Shown: piece after piece, positions 47,161 through 58,350 of the stretch
How the letters are laid out: every line of letters starts with the position of its first letter
Position numbering within the stretch: the stretch's first letter is position 1
NCBI GenBank assembly: GCA_037576215.1
Contig: JBANDB010000005.1
Span: forward strand, 2,356,001-2,420,000
Origin: Armillaria gallica
Taxonomy: Eukaryota; Basidiomycota; Agaricomycetes; Agaricales; Physalacriaceae
Direction: 5' to 3'
DNA length: 64,000 bases
Translations under genes and position numbers: made by a program
Notes under the pieces: model-generated
Told to the model about the DNA's origin: nothing
The model's input: only the letters and a program-made list of their open reading frames with translations
Database searches by the model: none

Positions 47161-47350
47161 CCCACTCTGGGGCTCATATATTTAGCAGGATATACTCTTT
47201 TATATATGTTCCATACAGTAAGCATGCACAAAACAGTTGCCTGCTAGTTTATCTAGCACTATCAACATTCTGAAAGACAGCTGTCTATAAAAAGGGCATA
47301 TGTTTGTTGCTGTTGAATTCTAAGGTAAAACTTAAAATTAAGGGTCCTGG

Positions 47351-47401
47351 GTTACAAGTCCGAGTAAAATGAGGATTTGTTCTTATGTGCGACATTTCGA
47401 T
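47351..47401 (+). other. Palindrome centre: 51-bp inserted spacer
   Basis: Non-palindromic sequence between arm ends cctgg (47346-47350) and ccagg (47402-47406). The whole spacer aligns without gaps to 33190-33240 in the same orientation, with four transitions. It reads as a templated filler picked up when the inverted duplication formed. Confidence 0.85.
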
Positions 47402-47591
47402 CCAGGACCCTTAATTTTAAGTTTTACCTTAGAATTCAACAGCAACAAACATATGCCCTTTTTATAGACAGCTGTCTTTCAGAATGTTGATAGTGCTAGA
47501 TAAACTAGCAGGCAACTGTTTTGTGCATGCTTACTGTATGGAACATATATAAAAGAGTATATCCTGCTAAATATATGAGCCCCAGAGTGGG

Positions 47592-47722
47592 AGACTAGAT
47601 TAGAGGATTCATGTTGAGCATCCATTCCGCTTGCCACAGTCTGATCAACCTAGCACCAATTGAGTGGCAGTGCTGTTTCTTTTGTGGCCTTTCACCACCA
47701 CCTTGAAGACACTGCCACCCCA
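47592..47722 (-). repeat. Dispersed repeat E, copy 3 (in right palindrome arm)
   Basis: Mirror image of copy 2 at 47030-47160. Confidence 0.65.
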
Positions 47723-47995
47723 TCTCCTTGCTCAACAGCTCAGTCATGGGCAAAAAAAAGATATGTGTTTATCCGTATAGCGACGTGTTTCATGCCGGTC
47801 CCCGATTCTTTCCTTTATGCTTAATAATACATCAAAAATCAGACCACAGCTGATCCAATATTTTTATCCAACACATACTGAAACCATACTAGGGACAGAA
47901 AACGATACATATGTTATGTATACTTACACCAACCATTATAAAAATAGAGCCAACTTCCTGAAATGGAGGAATGATCTATGGAAAATTGTAACCAT

Positions 47996-49104
47996 ATCAA
48001 CAAACAAACAATGCTTTGGAAACATCAATGAGAGGCAAATTGAAATCAGAATTGGACGTTAATATTTCGACATCCATAGTAATTGAAGTGAAGGTATTCT
48101 TCAGGTAAGACCCAAAATCAGCAGTGAAGGCTTTGTCATCAACACAACTCAAGGCATACAGATGTTTCTTTTTGATAGAGACCAACAGCCAGGACAAGGA
48201 GGGAGGCAAGACAAAGAAATCAGGTAGAGATTTCATATCATCAGATAAAGTTCAATTGTCCAAGGAGAGTATGATATGCAATGAGACAAGGCAAGGAGGG
48301 ATAGTCTCCCAAGACTGGACAAGTACATCAGAGTGTGAAATATCACTTGTGAAAGTGGCAGAACGCAGTTGTTTCATACATGCGATGCAGATAGAGTATC
48401 CAATGTCACAGGTTCATGATCTGAGCTCGTAAAGTTCAGCCTGAGGCCTAATGTTGCTTGAGGATATAGACTGATTGCCCTATCATGTGTTGCAAATGTC
48501 ATAGGGGCTGCTAACATCTAGATTAGCATAAGCAACAGCAAGAGGTCTGAAGCATGTACTGGGATGAAACCACAATATAGTGTTGATGGGATTGTGTAGC
48601 ACCAGAAGAACTTGAGTTTTTTTTACATAGGAGTTTGTTAATGTACTTGTAGATGCCCACAATCCCATTGGCAGATGAAGGAATGTAGAAGTGCGGAAAT
48701 ACTGTGACAGAGGGGGGCATGACTTTGAGAGCTCTGATCAAGTTTCCACCATTGTAGCCAGTGCTTTGTAAGAAACTGTCCATAACACTGAAATTCTTGT
48801 GGTTCACAATTAGCTCCAGGCATGAGGACTTAAGTTTCTCCCACAACAGAAAACCTAACATGGTGAGTCCACTAACCATGGTGCCTGTTTGTCTCTGCAT
48901 ATCTTGAAACCAGGCCACATCATTTGTGTTGAAATAGCGAGAAAGTAGCCTCTGAACCATATAAGATCTAGCCATAAAGTCTTCCACAAGCTCATAGGCA
49001 CCAAAGCAGCTCATGCTAAAGCACAGCATCAACAATGGATCCATGTATCCTAACACTATAAATGTCACCTCAACAGGGCTACAAGTTTTATCAGTGCTGC
49101 ACAC
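47996..49104 (-). pseudogene. Nucleotidyltransferase-like protein, frameshifted (right arm)
   Basis: Mirror of 45647-46755, with the same amino-acid sequence over the 193-codon first frame (49104-48523) and the same frame break at the T8 run (48617-48624). Because both arms share the lesion, the gene was already broken before the palindrome formed, or the arms have been kept alike since. Confidence 0.5.
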
Positions 49105-49452
49105 AAATCAAAAAATCTGAACAAGCCAACATTTTGGAAACAAATCTCCATCAGCAGCAAAATTAATGATGAAATGGTAAAGAAAACAAATATACTCATG
49201 AGCGAGGAGGGTAAGTTCAATGAATTTTTATTAATCACACCCAGGTCTCGACCTCAGGGGTGTTTAAAATGATCTGTTTAAACACCTCACAGGCTTCATT
49301 CAATATTCTCTACACCATGTGTCTGAGACCATCATTAAACACTCTGGTTAAGCAGGGGTTGATTAACCAGTACGATTAAACATGGACAATTAATCAATCT
49401 CATTAAAACATACTTCTTAAACATTAGTAAATTATTTGGACACCTTGAAAGA

Positions 49453-50713
49453 TCACCTCTTGCCCTGAATATGTGTAATAGCCCCCTCCAAATTCTCACA
49501 TTGTGTGGCAACATGAAGCCAAAAAGGTTGATCCTTCAGCAGATCAAGGAGATGCTTATATTCAGCATTCTTGAGCTGCACTTTTGCAATGGCCTTCATT
49601 TTCATGTACATAGTCTGCTTTTGCCTGGCGGCTTCAGCATATCCTGCCTTGTTGCAGCAATTGACAGCTATTGTTGACCACACACTCTTCATGTAGTTGA
49701 GAGCTAGAAGTAGATAGTTAAACTCTGTTTAGCAAAGTTTCCATTGTTCCTGCCATCATTGTATATCAGCCTCAGCACGGAACTATTGTATATGATCACC
49801 TAAGGATGGTCATGACATCATGCATAAGGGATGGCAGCATGAACATACCTTCTTCCTCTCACTCATGAATCTCTTTGTCAGTCCATTTATTCTTACCATG
49901 GAACTTCCATATCCACTCTGTTTTCTGTTTAACTGCTGCTTTCGCTGTAAGTCAGATATAATCCCAACTCAACAATGACTCACTGGGTACATCATCAGCA
50001 GGTTGCTCTGCAAACAAGGCATCAGCATCATTCTCCTGATTAGTGGTGTCTTGCTTCCTTTCTGCCTTTGTCTTTATACTTGTCTTTGTAGCCTTGCTCT
50101 TCTTCTTTGTTCGAGGTTTCTGCTCACTGCTTTCAGTTTCATCATCATCCAATGTCAGCCAAGTATGACCTAGTATGGTGTTCCAATCAGAAATGAATCA
50201 TTATCCAAATGTAGGGACTTACCTTTGCACTTGCTACCTTGTGTCCTCATATTATTCTCTATGGCAATCTCAGATATTGGCATTGCCAATATACATCCAT
50301 TATTGCAGTATGTATCACCAATGTTATGCTTCATAGATGTGTTTTTGCAAAAATTGTCCTTATCTATGATAATTTGGAATACTTTGTCATCTTCTCGTAT
50401 AACTCCAAGACTGATCATAGCATCTCTATGTGAGTGGTATGTGGTAGTGGTGAAATTCTGCTTCCATTCAGCATCATGGATGATTTTACAATAGTGCATG
50501 TGTGTGGCTTGAGTATAGCCATGAGTCTGGTTGTTCTTCTTGGCAACTGCAATATCCTTGACAGCATTGTGAAGAGAGATAATAGCATCATATGCCACAG
50601 CCTCACATAGCTTTCTCTCTTGTATGCTTAAAGATACTACCTTCAACTTTTCATGCTCCATTACAGTGAAGGCTGAAGGAAGGTATAGTGGAACATCCTC
50701 AGAAAGTAGCAGT

Positions 50714-50760
<47 letters not shown>

Positions 50761-52200
50761 GATGTCAATGGTGTCTACCTCCTTGTCAATGTACTGAGCA
50801 TAAATGATGGGCATAAGCTGCTTCTGCACTTGTCGATGCACCTTCAATCACAGTGACAGTTTCTCCCACCACTTTTCAATTTCGTCCATACTGCAGTCTG
50901 AAGAGTGTTCTTCATGGATGCAAACATTGTCTTTGATCAAATGTCTGTGTTCAAATGATTATGGTTAAAGCCTGTATGTCCAATGAACAACTACACATAC
51001 TGCATGCACTCTATGTACATCCTATTGAAGAGGAACTGAGCTAGACTATCTAGGCTACATGCCCTCTTCATATCATGCTACTATTTCTCGTGTTTGTGGG
51101 CAAGCAGTAGGGTCATGAATTGCTGTTTTGTGGGTACTACACTAACATTGAATATAACACCTCTGAAAACTGATGAGCTTGCACCTATTCTTGTCCATTT
51201 GAGGTGTTTGATTCAGCTTTTTCCATTCCTTCACCTTATCCTGGTGCATGACACTGAGATTTTGGAAATGTACACACTTGTTGATCATATTGTCAAGTGT
51301 GGTGCCCAAATCAGCAATCAACTGTGAAGCTAGGAGAATGTTAGATACTACCATAATAAGTATCGTCCAATTACTCACACATTCCAATAAGTTTCTTATG
51401 ATTCCAGAAGCCAGAGTGTGCAACTATCAGCTCCTCATGAGATCCTCTGTTCATCTGTGACAGCTGACCACACAAGGCATTCAACTCTGGTCATACATGC
51501 TCTGCAGTCTCTCCATGGAAATGAGCAAGGCAAACTGAATAAATGCATGCAAAGAGGTAGGTACAGTCATCCTTGTGGTTATGGACATGTACCAAAGGGA
51601 TGGCAAAGCGTAGTTCCTGCATCTCATTGATGAGATGTGGATAATCTTTCTCAAATCACTCAATGAGTTTGATGCTATATTGGCATGTGCAGTCATATGA
51701 GAACACACTAGGAGGAGCTGTGTAATATTTGGGGCAATTGTGGTTCAGAATCTCCTTGGCTAAGGCTAGAGCCAGATCCATTAAGCCATATCTGTAGAAT
51801 GATTAAGTCTTTGACCCTATACAATTAGAGAAAACTGCATACTTTTCACCACCCTTTAAGTTGACAATAGACCAATACAAGACATGCAAGCAAAGTACAG
51901 CAACAACACCCATGATGTCAAGACCAAACCACTTTGAGAAATCTTGGCTATTAACAGCATTGAAACTTGAGATAATCACAGAACAATTTCTATTCAATTT
52001 TATCAGCAGCCAAACAAATCAAAGCTTATTTGATCTTATCTCTGCAACCAGATTGCGCACTTTGTTCCACACCTCGTTGAAGCAGTTCTGAGACAGAAAT
52101 TAGGCATTACCACTGAAAGTGGACATGCTTTGAGGATCTGTATTCTTCTTGGTCTTATTAAACCAGTACACATGGAAATTGCTATTGCCAGTCATCCATA
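49453..52200 (-). pseudogene. KDZ-type transposase, inactivated
   Basis: Reading right to left, pieces match the KDZ pattern in order: NAYFLSQNCFNEVWNKVRNL (about 52110-52050), SFNAVNSQDFSKWFGLDIMG and VVAVLCLHVLYWSIVNLKGG (51960-51850), VFSYDCTCQYSIKLIE (about 51705-51660), HLINEMQELRFAIPLVHVHN and HKDDCTYLFACIYSVCLAHF (51640-51520), HGETAEHV, PELNALCGQLSQMNRGSHEE. Then the C-terminal VPLYLPSAFTVMEHEKLKVV, KLCEAVAYDAIISLHNAVKD and AMISLGVIREDDKVFQIIID (50700-50360), and a final helical exon 49692-49453. DDE-type transposase of KDZ elements. Stops inside conserved text, e.g. TGA at complement 51494-51492 and 51658-51656, show decay. An Asn run of 15 is encoded at about 50759-50713. Confidence 0.75.
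50712..50761 (+). repeat. (TTG)n / poly-Asn microsatellite
   Basis: About 16 copies of ttg in a row, encoding Asn repeats on the minus strand inside the KDZ transposase frame. Probably a slippage expansion. Confidence 0.9.
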
Positions 52201-52309
52201 ATCAAATGACTGAAATATCATTTAGTCAAAAGCAGCAGATAGCTAGGTGACAATGCTTACAACATATTCTTTGGAGTCATCTCCCAACCCGGCTGTTTTA
52301 GGATGATTG

Positions 52310-52545
52310 TTGATCACTGGTGCCTTGCCATGATGGGATACAGTAATTGTGATGCATGGTGAGCTGGAAAGGATAATGGAGTATTGAAGGAGCATAGATG
52401 TCATGGTTTTAGGATTGTATCTGTGTGCAGGTGGTATATAATGCGAAAATCCATGGTATTATCAAGGGTTGGCAGTGTTATGGAGTATGTGGGGATTATT
52501 TTTTCATACATTGTCCAAGGTGCATTGGTGGTTCACTGGGCCTTG
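52310..52545 (+). repeat. Inverted repeat G, left copy (within KDZ element)
   Basis: Matches the complement of about 56398-56620: ttttaggatgattgt.gatca, ggtgccttgc..tgatgggata, gtaattgtgatgc..ggtgag, catcatggtttta.gattgta, gttggcagtgtt.atggagta. Roughly 80 percent identical by eye over about 230 bases. Confidence 0.75.
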
Positions 52546-52620
52546 AAACTGACTTGACTAGATCCTCCATCTTAGCCAACATAAACTGTCTCTTGCATTG
52601 ATTAATCTCCTACAGCACCC

Positions 52621-55600
52621 ATGGCTTACAAGAAGAACAATGAAGAGAATGTCAGTCATCCTAATTGTAAGTGGTGAATCCTCTCATGTCACCTCAAAGA
52701 TTAATGGACAGTCACAGCAAACTGCAAGGCAAAGGTTATGAAGGCTGGTGCTGCTGCAATTTAAGAATTGGTTAGTCCAAGTAAGAGGGTTCCAACAAAG
52801 AGCAAATATGAGTACATTATTGCTTGCATCAAAGATAATCTGACTTTTGGTGTGGCACAGGTGGCTGTGAGGCAAAATATCCCTTCACCAAAGAGCAGCA
52901 AGTCCTAATAGCAGAGATGCTCAAGGAGTATGTGGTTGAATTGGTGAAACCAGGCATCTCCCACTCCATTATGACAGAGTGGAAGTCTGCGGCTGTGAGG
53001 AAGCTGATGAAGTGGGCAGCTTTTGCTGACAAAGTCTTGCCCACTGGATGTACCAAACAGGACAGGATGAAGGTGCAATCTGGCTGTGTCTTTCTTGACT
53101 CTGTCCAGTCAATTAATCATACTTTAGGGCCTTAAACGCAAGCTTCTGAATCTCAAAAAAGATACCACCACTTGCAATAAACATATGAATTCCTCAGATG
53201 TCTCAGTCAAAAGCTTGACAACAGCTCTGATGGCTTTCACTAAGCCTAAGACTGGCAAGGACATGTTTGCTGCTGCGATGAACAATTACATCCACAGAAG
53301 AGTGCATTCACTGATCACGGCTGTGCAACAGGTGGATGATGAATGTTTGGATAATGAAGACAAAGCTGCAGACAAAGAGGATGAGGTGGATGACAACAAT
53401 GAGGATGAAGATGAGGGGCAAATCAAGGATGATCATGGAGATCAGGATGATGAAGAGCAGGACAACTTCTTTGCAGTAAACCTTGGTTTGGTCCATAAGG
53501 CAAATTGCAACCCTGCCAGCTGTTACCAACACATTCTAGTGAGAATGTGGGATTCCCTGACTGATGAAGAGCGAGAGGCAAAGGAGGAGGAGGCAATGAA
53601 GGTGGAGATGGACTGTGATCAGTAAGCTGTTTTTTTCAATATATCTGATGCCTTACTGACTCTTGTTGAAGGAACGTTGATGTGCTTGGTAACAGGCAGC
53701 ATGCAAATGCAACAAGTGTCTAGATCATCAATCTAGATACTGAATCACACACACACATACACAATCACCAATGTTTAAGTTCAAGGATGAGTATGGTAGA
53801 AGCACTCATGGTGTACTTAAATATCGATAATCAATTGGGTTTGTTTCAAAACAACTTTGATTCAAATCTAAAAGTGTTTACACGAGATACATTAATCGCA
53901 ATAGCAAGGTATATGGACGTGGGGGTTTGTAAGGTATAATTTGAGTGGCTTAGACTTGCAATGACTTCGTCTAGGAGAGCTGGTAAGGCTTTAACTAGGC
54001 AGGCTTTAACAATCAAACAATCAAAGACCTAGAGGTCTACAAAGAGCATAATTTCTCTAGAGTACATGGACTCAATTACAACACAAGCACATGCACTTGC
54101 AACAAAGAACCAAAGTTCTACAAAGAGTACACAGACTCTACAAAGAACACACAGGTCCTGGCTTCAAGTACAAGACTTGCAAAGAGTACACTGACTCATT
54201 AACTATTCAAACTTAAAGCATTCTAGAGCTTATTTCACTTCAACTAGGCAATGTCTTTGGTCTGTGGTCGACTTAGCACATCTAGATCACTTTAGTCGGT
54301 GAGGGAGCACGAGGCCTTTGTATGCGGAGCAGTTCAATTAACTAGCAAGGCACAAACACAGAGATGACTCTTCTTCCTACTCAGTTCTTCTAGATTACTT
54401 ATAGCTGCCCTTTTGGAGTTGACTTGGTAAACTTAATTCACTTCAGTCGAGAATATGCAATTAAAACCAGTGATTGATTAGGTAGCTATAAGGCTACTAG
54501 CACAAACACAGGGGAATGCTTTCCTGCTGTTATGCGTCTAGTCGCTGCTAATTTATATGATTTCTAGTCTAGGTATAGGAGCTTGTATCTAAAAGTAATT
54601 ATGATACGAGCTCTGGGTATCAATACAAACGATGAGTAATTAATTTACAAGGATTGTGCCATTCTGAGGTTTTTATTCAGTTGGATGGAATGACTAGCAG
54701 TCATTCTATTGCCGAGGAGTGTCCTAATGGTCCATAGGAACTCCTTGCTTCTCCTTCATGCCTTGCTGCATGGATTCCTATTCAATACTACGAATTGCGC
54801 AGTATTTCAAGGATGTAACCACCGATCGTGATCAATCGTCGGACCAAGATTGTATTTGCTTTGATCACTGCATGATCTTTAGCTATCTTGGCACCAAGCA
54901 TTAGTTATTCAGCTATTCCAAGTTTATTCGTGTTCTAGACTAAGTTTATTTCACAGTGTGAACCATTGTGGACTTAGTGATTCTCTTCTAGGTTTATTCA
55001 AGTCATTGAGATGATGAGTAATCTAGTCCTTCCGTGTTCTGCTCTATTGTTTGTAACTCATCTCAATGTGTCCCATGGTTCCGACTGTAAATAGTCTTGT
55101 TTTGGGCAGGGAATAGCATTCAGTGTTGAAGGCTTGTAGAGTTGACTCATCTAGATGTCACTTCTAAGTCTGTCCTTATACTGTATTGCTCACTATCTTA
55201 TGTAGTATTCTAGCTATCAGTGTAAAGCCTTTACTATAGCTCTCTGTACTGCTTGTAGACTGCATTATTTGATATAAAATCGCAAAATCTACAGGGTAGC
55301 CTGATACCAAGCATATCAATGTGAGGAAATTTGTGCTGCTTATGCCAAGGGTACTCCAGCACCTATGTTTGCCTGAAGGACCCCTTGGAGGAGCAGAGAT
55401 GCTGCTCTTCTTTACCCTAAAGAACCCAGATGTCAAGGGCAGTACTACAGCAGGACAGTGAGTCTGTTCTCCTCATGCAATGTAGACTTCACTGATCATG
55501 CTGCAGAATACAGATGCATCTGCAACATGACTCTGCAAACAAGCTTAGTAATGTCAACTTCGAGCATGCAAACATTGATTTGTATCAGAGTCTGACTGAT

Positions 55601-56280
55601 CTGTGGTCGCATTGGTCAGGACTGGCTCTTATAGAAGGTTAGTTAGTTTACATAGGTTGCCCAGTCATTGACATTGCTAAACTCAATAAGCAACAGGGCT
55701 CATTGACCAGATAGTCAAGTGTAAGGCTGGAAAACATTTATTTACTGTTGATCTTGGAAGCATTCTGCCAAAGAACTATGTGTCAACTGTCACACAACAT
55801 CTACTCCAGATGTAGAGTATGTCCATCCATAGAAATCTTTGTGCTCAATACTGACAGATCTGATAGTTGAAACTGGTTCAAGTGGTATGTCCAATATCCC
55901 TTGAGACCATGTCATCAACTTCTACAACAGTTCCAAGTTCCAGTTTCTGGTTCCACTGCGAAATCCTAAACACATGAAGTTGAGCAAAGTCATGCAAGTG
56001 GTGGAATTCTTGCAGGAGCAACACAAAGATCCATTTGTATTTGGCCATCCACTGCTACCACCAGCTCAGACACCACTGCCTAAAACTCCACCCAAGGCTC
56101 CAAGTCCACTGCCAGTTCAGACTCCTGTGTCAAACAGAACACCTAAGTCTCCAATTCCACCACCACTAACTCCCATGCTACCAGTTCAGCTGGTTTTGGA
56201 CAATGAAGATCCTGCTGAAGGGGTGAATGATGATAACAGTTGTGAAGAGAGCCCCAAACCTATGAGGCAAGGCCATAGGT
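52621..56280 (+). pseudogene. KDZ-companion gene, interrupted
   Basis: Starts with a plausible ATG at 52621 (MAYKKNNEENVSHPN). Coding blocks: CGCEAKYPFTKEQQVLIAEM and LKEYVVELVKPGISHSIMTE (52861-52980), SGKDMF-like KTGKDMFAAAMNNYIHRRVH (53255-53310), an Asp/Glu-rich stretch (53335-53465), and SCYQHILVRMWDSLTDEERE (53518-53577), a pattern familiar from multi-copy Agaricomycete genes in which a W-x-x-L-x-x-x-E-R helix follows an acidic linker. The last recognisable part is MQVVEFLQEQHKDPFVFGHP with a Pro-rich repeat of PKTPP/PLPVQTP units (55974-56279). Between 53640 and 55290 no coding text is seen, so the gene is probably split by an insertion or a series of lesions. Function unknown. Confidence 0.5.
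53640..55290. other. Non-coding block inside the companion gene, with short tandem motif
   Basis: AT-rich, no coding potential. Around 54030-54205 the motif ctacaaagagtaca-agact recurs about five times at roughly 20-35 base intervals. A short (ca)n run is at 53745-53757. It may be an inserted element whose ends I could not define. Confidence 0.4.
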
Positions 56281-56397
56281 GACCTCCAGGTTCCAAGAAC
56301 AAGAGTGGGCAGGTGGACAGGGCAGTGACTCACTGATGAGCCTCCAGGCTCTGTATGCTCAGAATTCATGGATTTATCCATTCATCACTCAATACCT

Positions 56398-56620
56398 TCA
56401 AAATGACTCCATTATAATCCCCATGTACTCCATAAACACTGCCAACTCTCAATAATATCATGGAGTTTCGCAGTATAAGCCACAAATACCCAGATACAAT
56501 CTTAAAACCATGATGTCTATACTCCTCATGCACTCTGTTATCCTTCCCAGCTCACCTCGCATCACAATTACCATATCCCATCACAGCAAGGCACCTTTGA
56601 TCGACAATCATCCTAAAATG
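56398..56620 (-). repeat. Inverted repeat G, right copy
   Basis: Complement of 52310-52545 (see that entry). The two copies enclose the companion gene almost exactly. Confidence 0.75.
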
Positions 56621-57504
56621 GGGTTGCTACATCACTCAGAAGCATCTGGTTGATGTGCCCATCAATTATTTAATGAAATGACATGATTGACACAAATACC
56701 CTTCCAGCTATAATATTTACAGCCACAGCAACTACAGACCATGTTTACTAAGGCTGTTACAGTGCCAAGACCTCGAACTATCGTTGACCCAAGTGTACAC
56801 CTCAGTACGGCAACTGCAGCTCAGTAATCCACAGCTACACAGCACCTCATGATCTGCTCATCACTCAATAAAACCACATGGTTCACATCCATACATAACA
56901 ATGTCAAAGACTTGCTGTTACTTTAGAACCACAGATTCCATATGTTTACTATGGCTATTACAAAAGCCAAGAACTTACAGCCTTACTAAGGCTCTGATAA
57001 ATATTCTATTTATAAAATCATACTTGTAGTATAAAAACTAAGTAGATACCACATTTTTAGAGCTAGTTCTTACCCAGTTGGCTAGACTATGGCATTTCCC
57101 GTCAGCTACTGTTACTCCAAGTTATCCCTCATCACTTGGTTTACTCTTAAACATTGATGGTTGCACCAATACATGAGATCTTGTGTCAATAACTTGCTTT
57201 TGTCTTTTAATGCCACAACACCACTTCACTTTCACCTTCTACATCGCCATCATTTTCATTACCCAGTTCAGTATTGCCTCTGTGTAGGCCCAGTTCAGCA
57301 CTGTTCTCCATAGAATCACTCTCATCTTCATCATTGTTCAGAGTTGCCATGCATCTATTGCTGCAGCACCCTACTCAGCACCTCAGTTACCATGATTTCT
57401 ACCAGTTTCTTGCAGTCTCCGTATGTTTATTGCTATTGTTTCAACTCACAATATTAGGTACACCCCCAAGCCACATTTACTAGGCTATTTTGACATCTTC
57501 TAGT

Positions 57505-57640
57505 CCATTGCCATGATTTCTAGTCCACCCCCATGATTTCTAACACATTGCTACAATTTCTAGCATGTTGCTACAATTTCTAGATCCATTTTCGCAGTTT
57601 CTAGACTGTTTTCACAGTTTCTATCACAGTTTCTTGGTAT
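57505..57640 (+). repeat. Degenerate tandem repeat, unit about 21 bp
   Basis: catgatttctagtcca, catgatttctaacaca, acaatttctagcatg, acaatttctagatcc, gcagtttctagactg, acagtttctatcaca: about six to seven imperfect copies of an (a/g)tttcta-containing unit spaced 20-24 bases. Confidence 0.65.
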
Positions 57641-58350
57641 TCAAGTCATACTAGATTCCATCCCATCTTGTTTATCAAGATCCCTCCTGGCTTACAGCCA
57701 ATGTCTATTAGTACTCCTTGACCAAGAGTACTACTTTGCTGATTGAAAAGTTGCAGTGTATCTTGCATTATTGAGGAATTGACCACATGGAGATGCACTG
57801 AACCACTCGCACACACATTGCCTTGATTGCTGTGTTGCTATGTTAATTGCCTAAGCTCTCCCCAAGTTTTGGGTGTTGCCATTGCCACAGAAGTCTAGGC
57901 TCATCATTGCTTCACATGCAGCAATGTGAAGAAGGCAGGTCTGTCACTGAGGTCTGATGGTAAGCACAAAGCCGACAATGTAGAAGGAGTGGAGGAACCA
58001 TTAAACAAGCAAAAGAAAACACATGGAACATAAGGCTGAGATTTCAAGGTATGTGTGTCTATTTAAACACCTGCTTTAATAATAACTGACTTAATCAACA
58101 GGATTAATCATATGTGATTAACCATGCATGTTTAATCCACCATGTTTAATTGTGTGATGATTAAACAACCAGCAATTAATTACTGAAGAGGTTTGTTGGA
58201 TGAATGTATATAGTACTGAATGTAGAATTTTTTTCATGAAGCAATGATTAAGACTGGCTGATTAAATATGGTATTTAAAACATATTGAGATTAACCATGT
58301 CTTCAGTTACAACCATACATATACTTAATAAAACTCTATGGCTGTACAGA

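Larger units (their letters stand above)
45542..47350 (+). repeat. Large palindrome, left arm (about 1.81 kb)
   Basis: Every feature of this arm is mirrored at 47402-49209. The frames at 45647-46228 and 46515-46754 recur with identical protein sequence at 49104-48523 and 48236-47997. The inner end reads taagggtcctgg, facing ccaggaccctta. Only small indels were seen: 7 T near 46990 against 8 A near 47755, and two extra bases near 46871 (tttccgag against tttcag). The outer boundary is at ctcctcgctcat (45542). Confidence 0.95.
47402..49209 (-). repeat. Large palindrome, right arm (about 1.81 kb)
   Basis: Inverse complement of 45542-47350; see the left arm for evidence. It ends at gagcgaggag (49200-49209), right where the KDZ element's AT-rich end begins. 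Confidence 0.95.
56281..58060. other. Non-coding 3' part of the KDZ element
   Basis: Contains the right copy of inverted repeat G (56398-56620) and a degenerate tandem repeat (57505-57640). No gene supported. Confidence 0.4.
49210..58350 (-). mobile_element. Degraded KDZ-family DNA transposon (about 9.1 kb, ends approximate)
   Basis: A KDZ (Kyakuja-Dileera-Zisupton) transposase on the minus strand (49453-52200) and a companion gene on the plus strand (52621-56280) lie between two zones rich in gattaa/ttaatc/tttaaac: 49228-49430 and 58065-58320. The terminal text caatgaatttttattaatca (49218-49237) and the complement of 58322-58341 (ccatagagttttattaagta) are a possible imperfect terminal pair. 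No target duplication was found. In-frame stops show the copy is dead. Confidence 0.6.
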
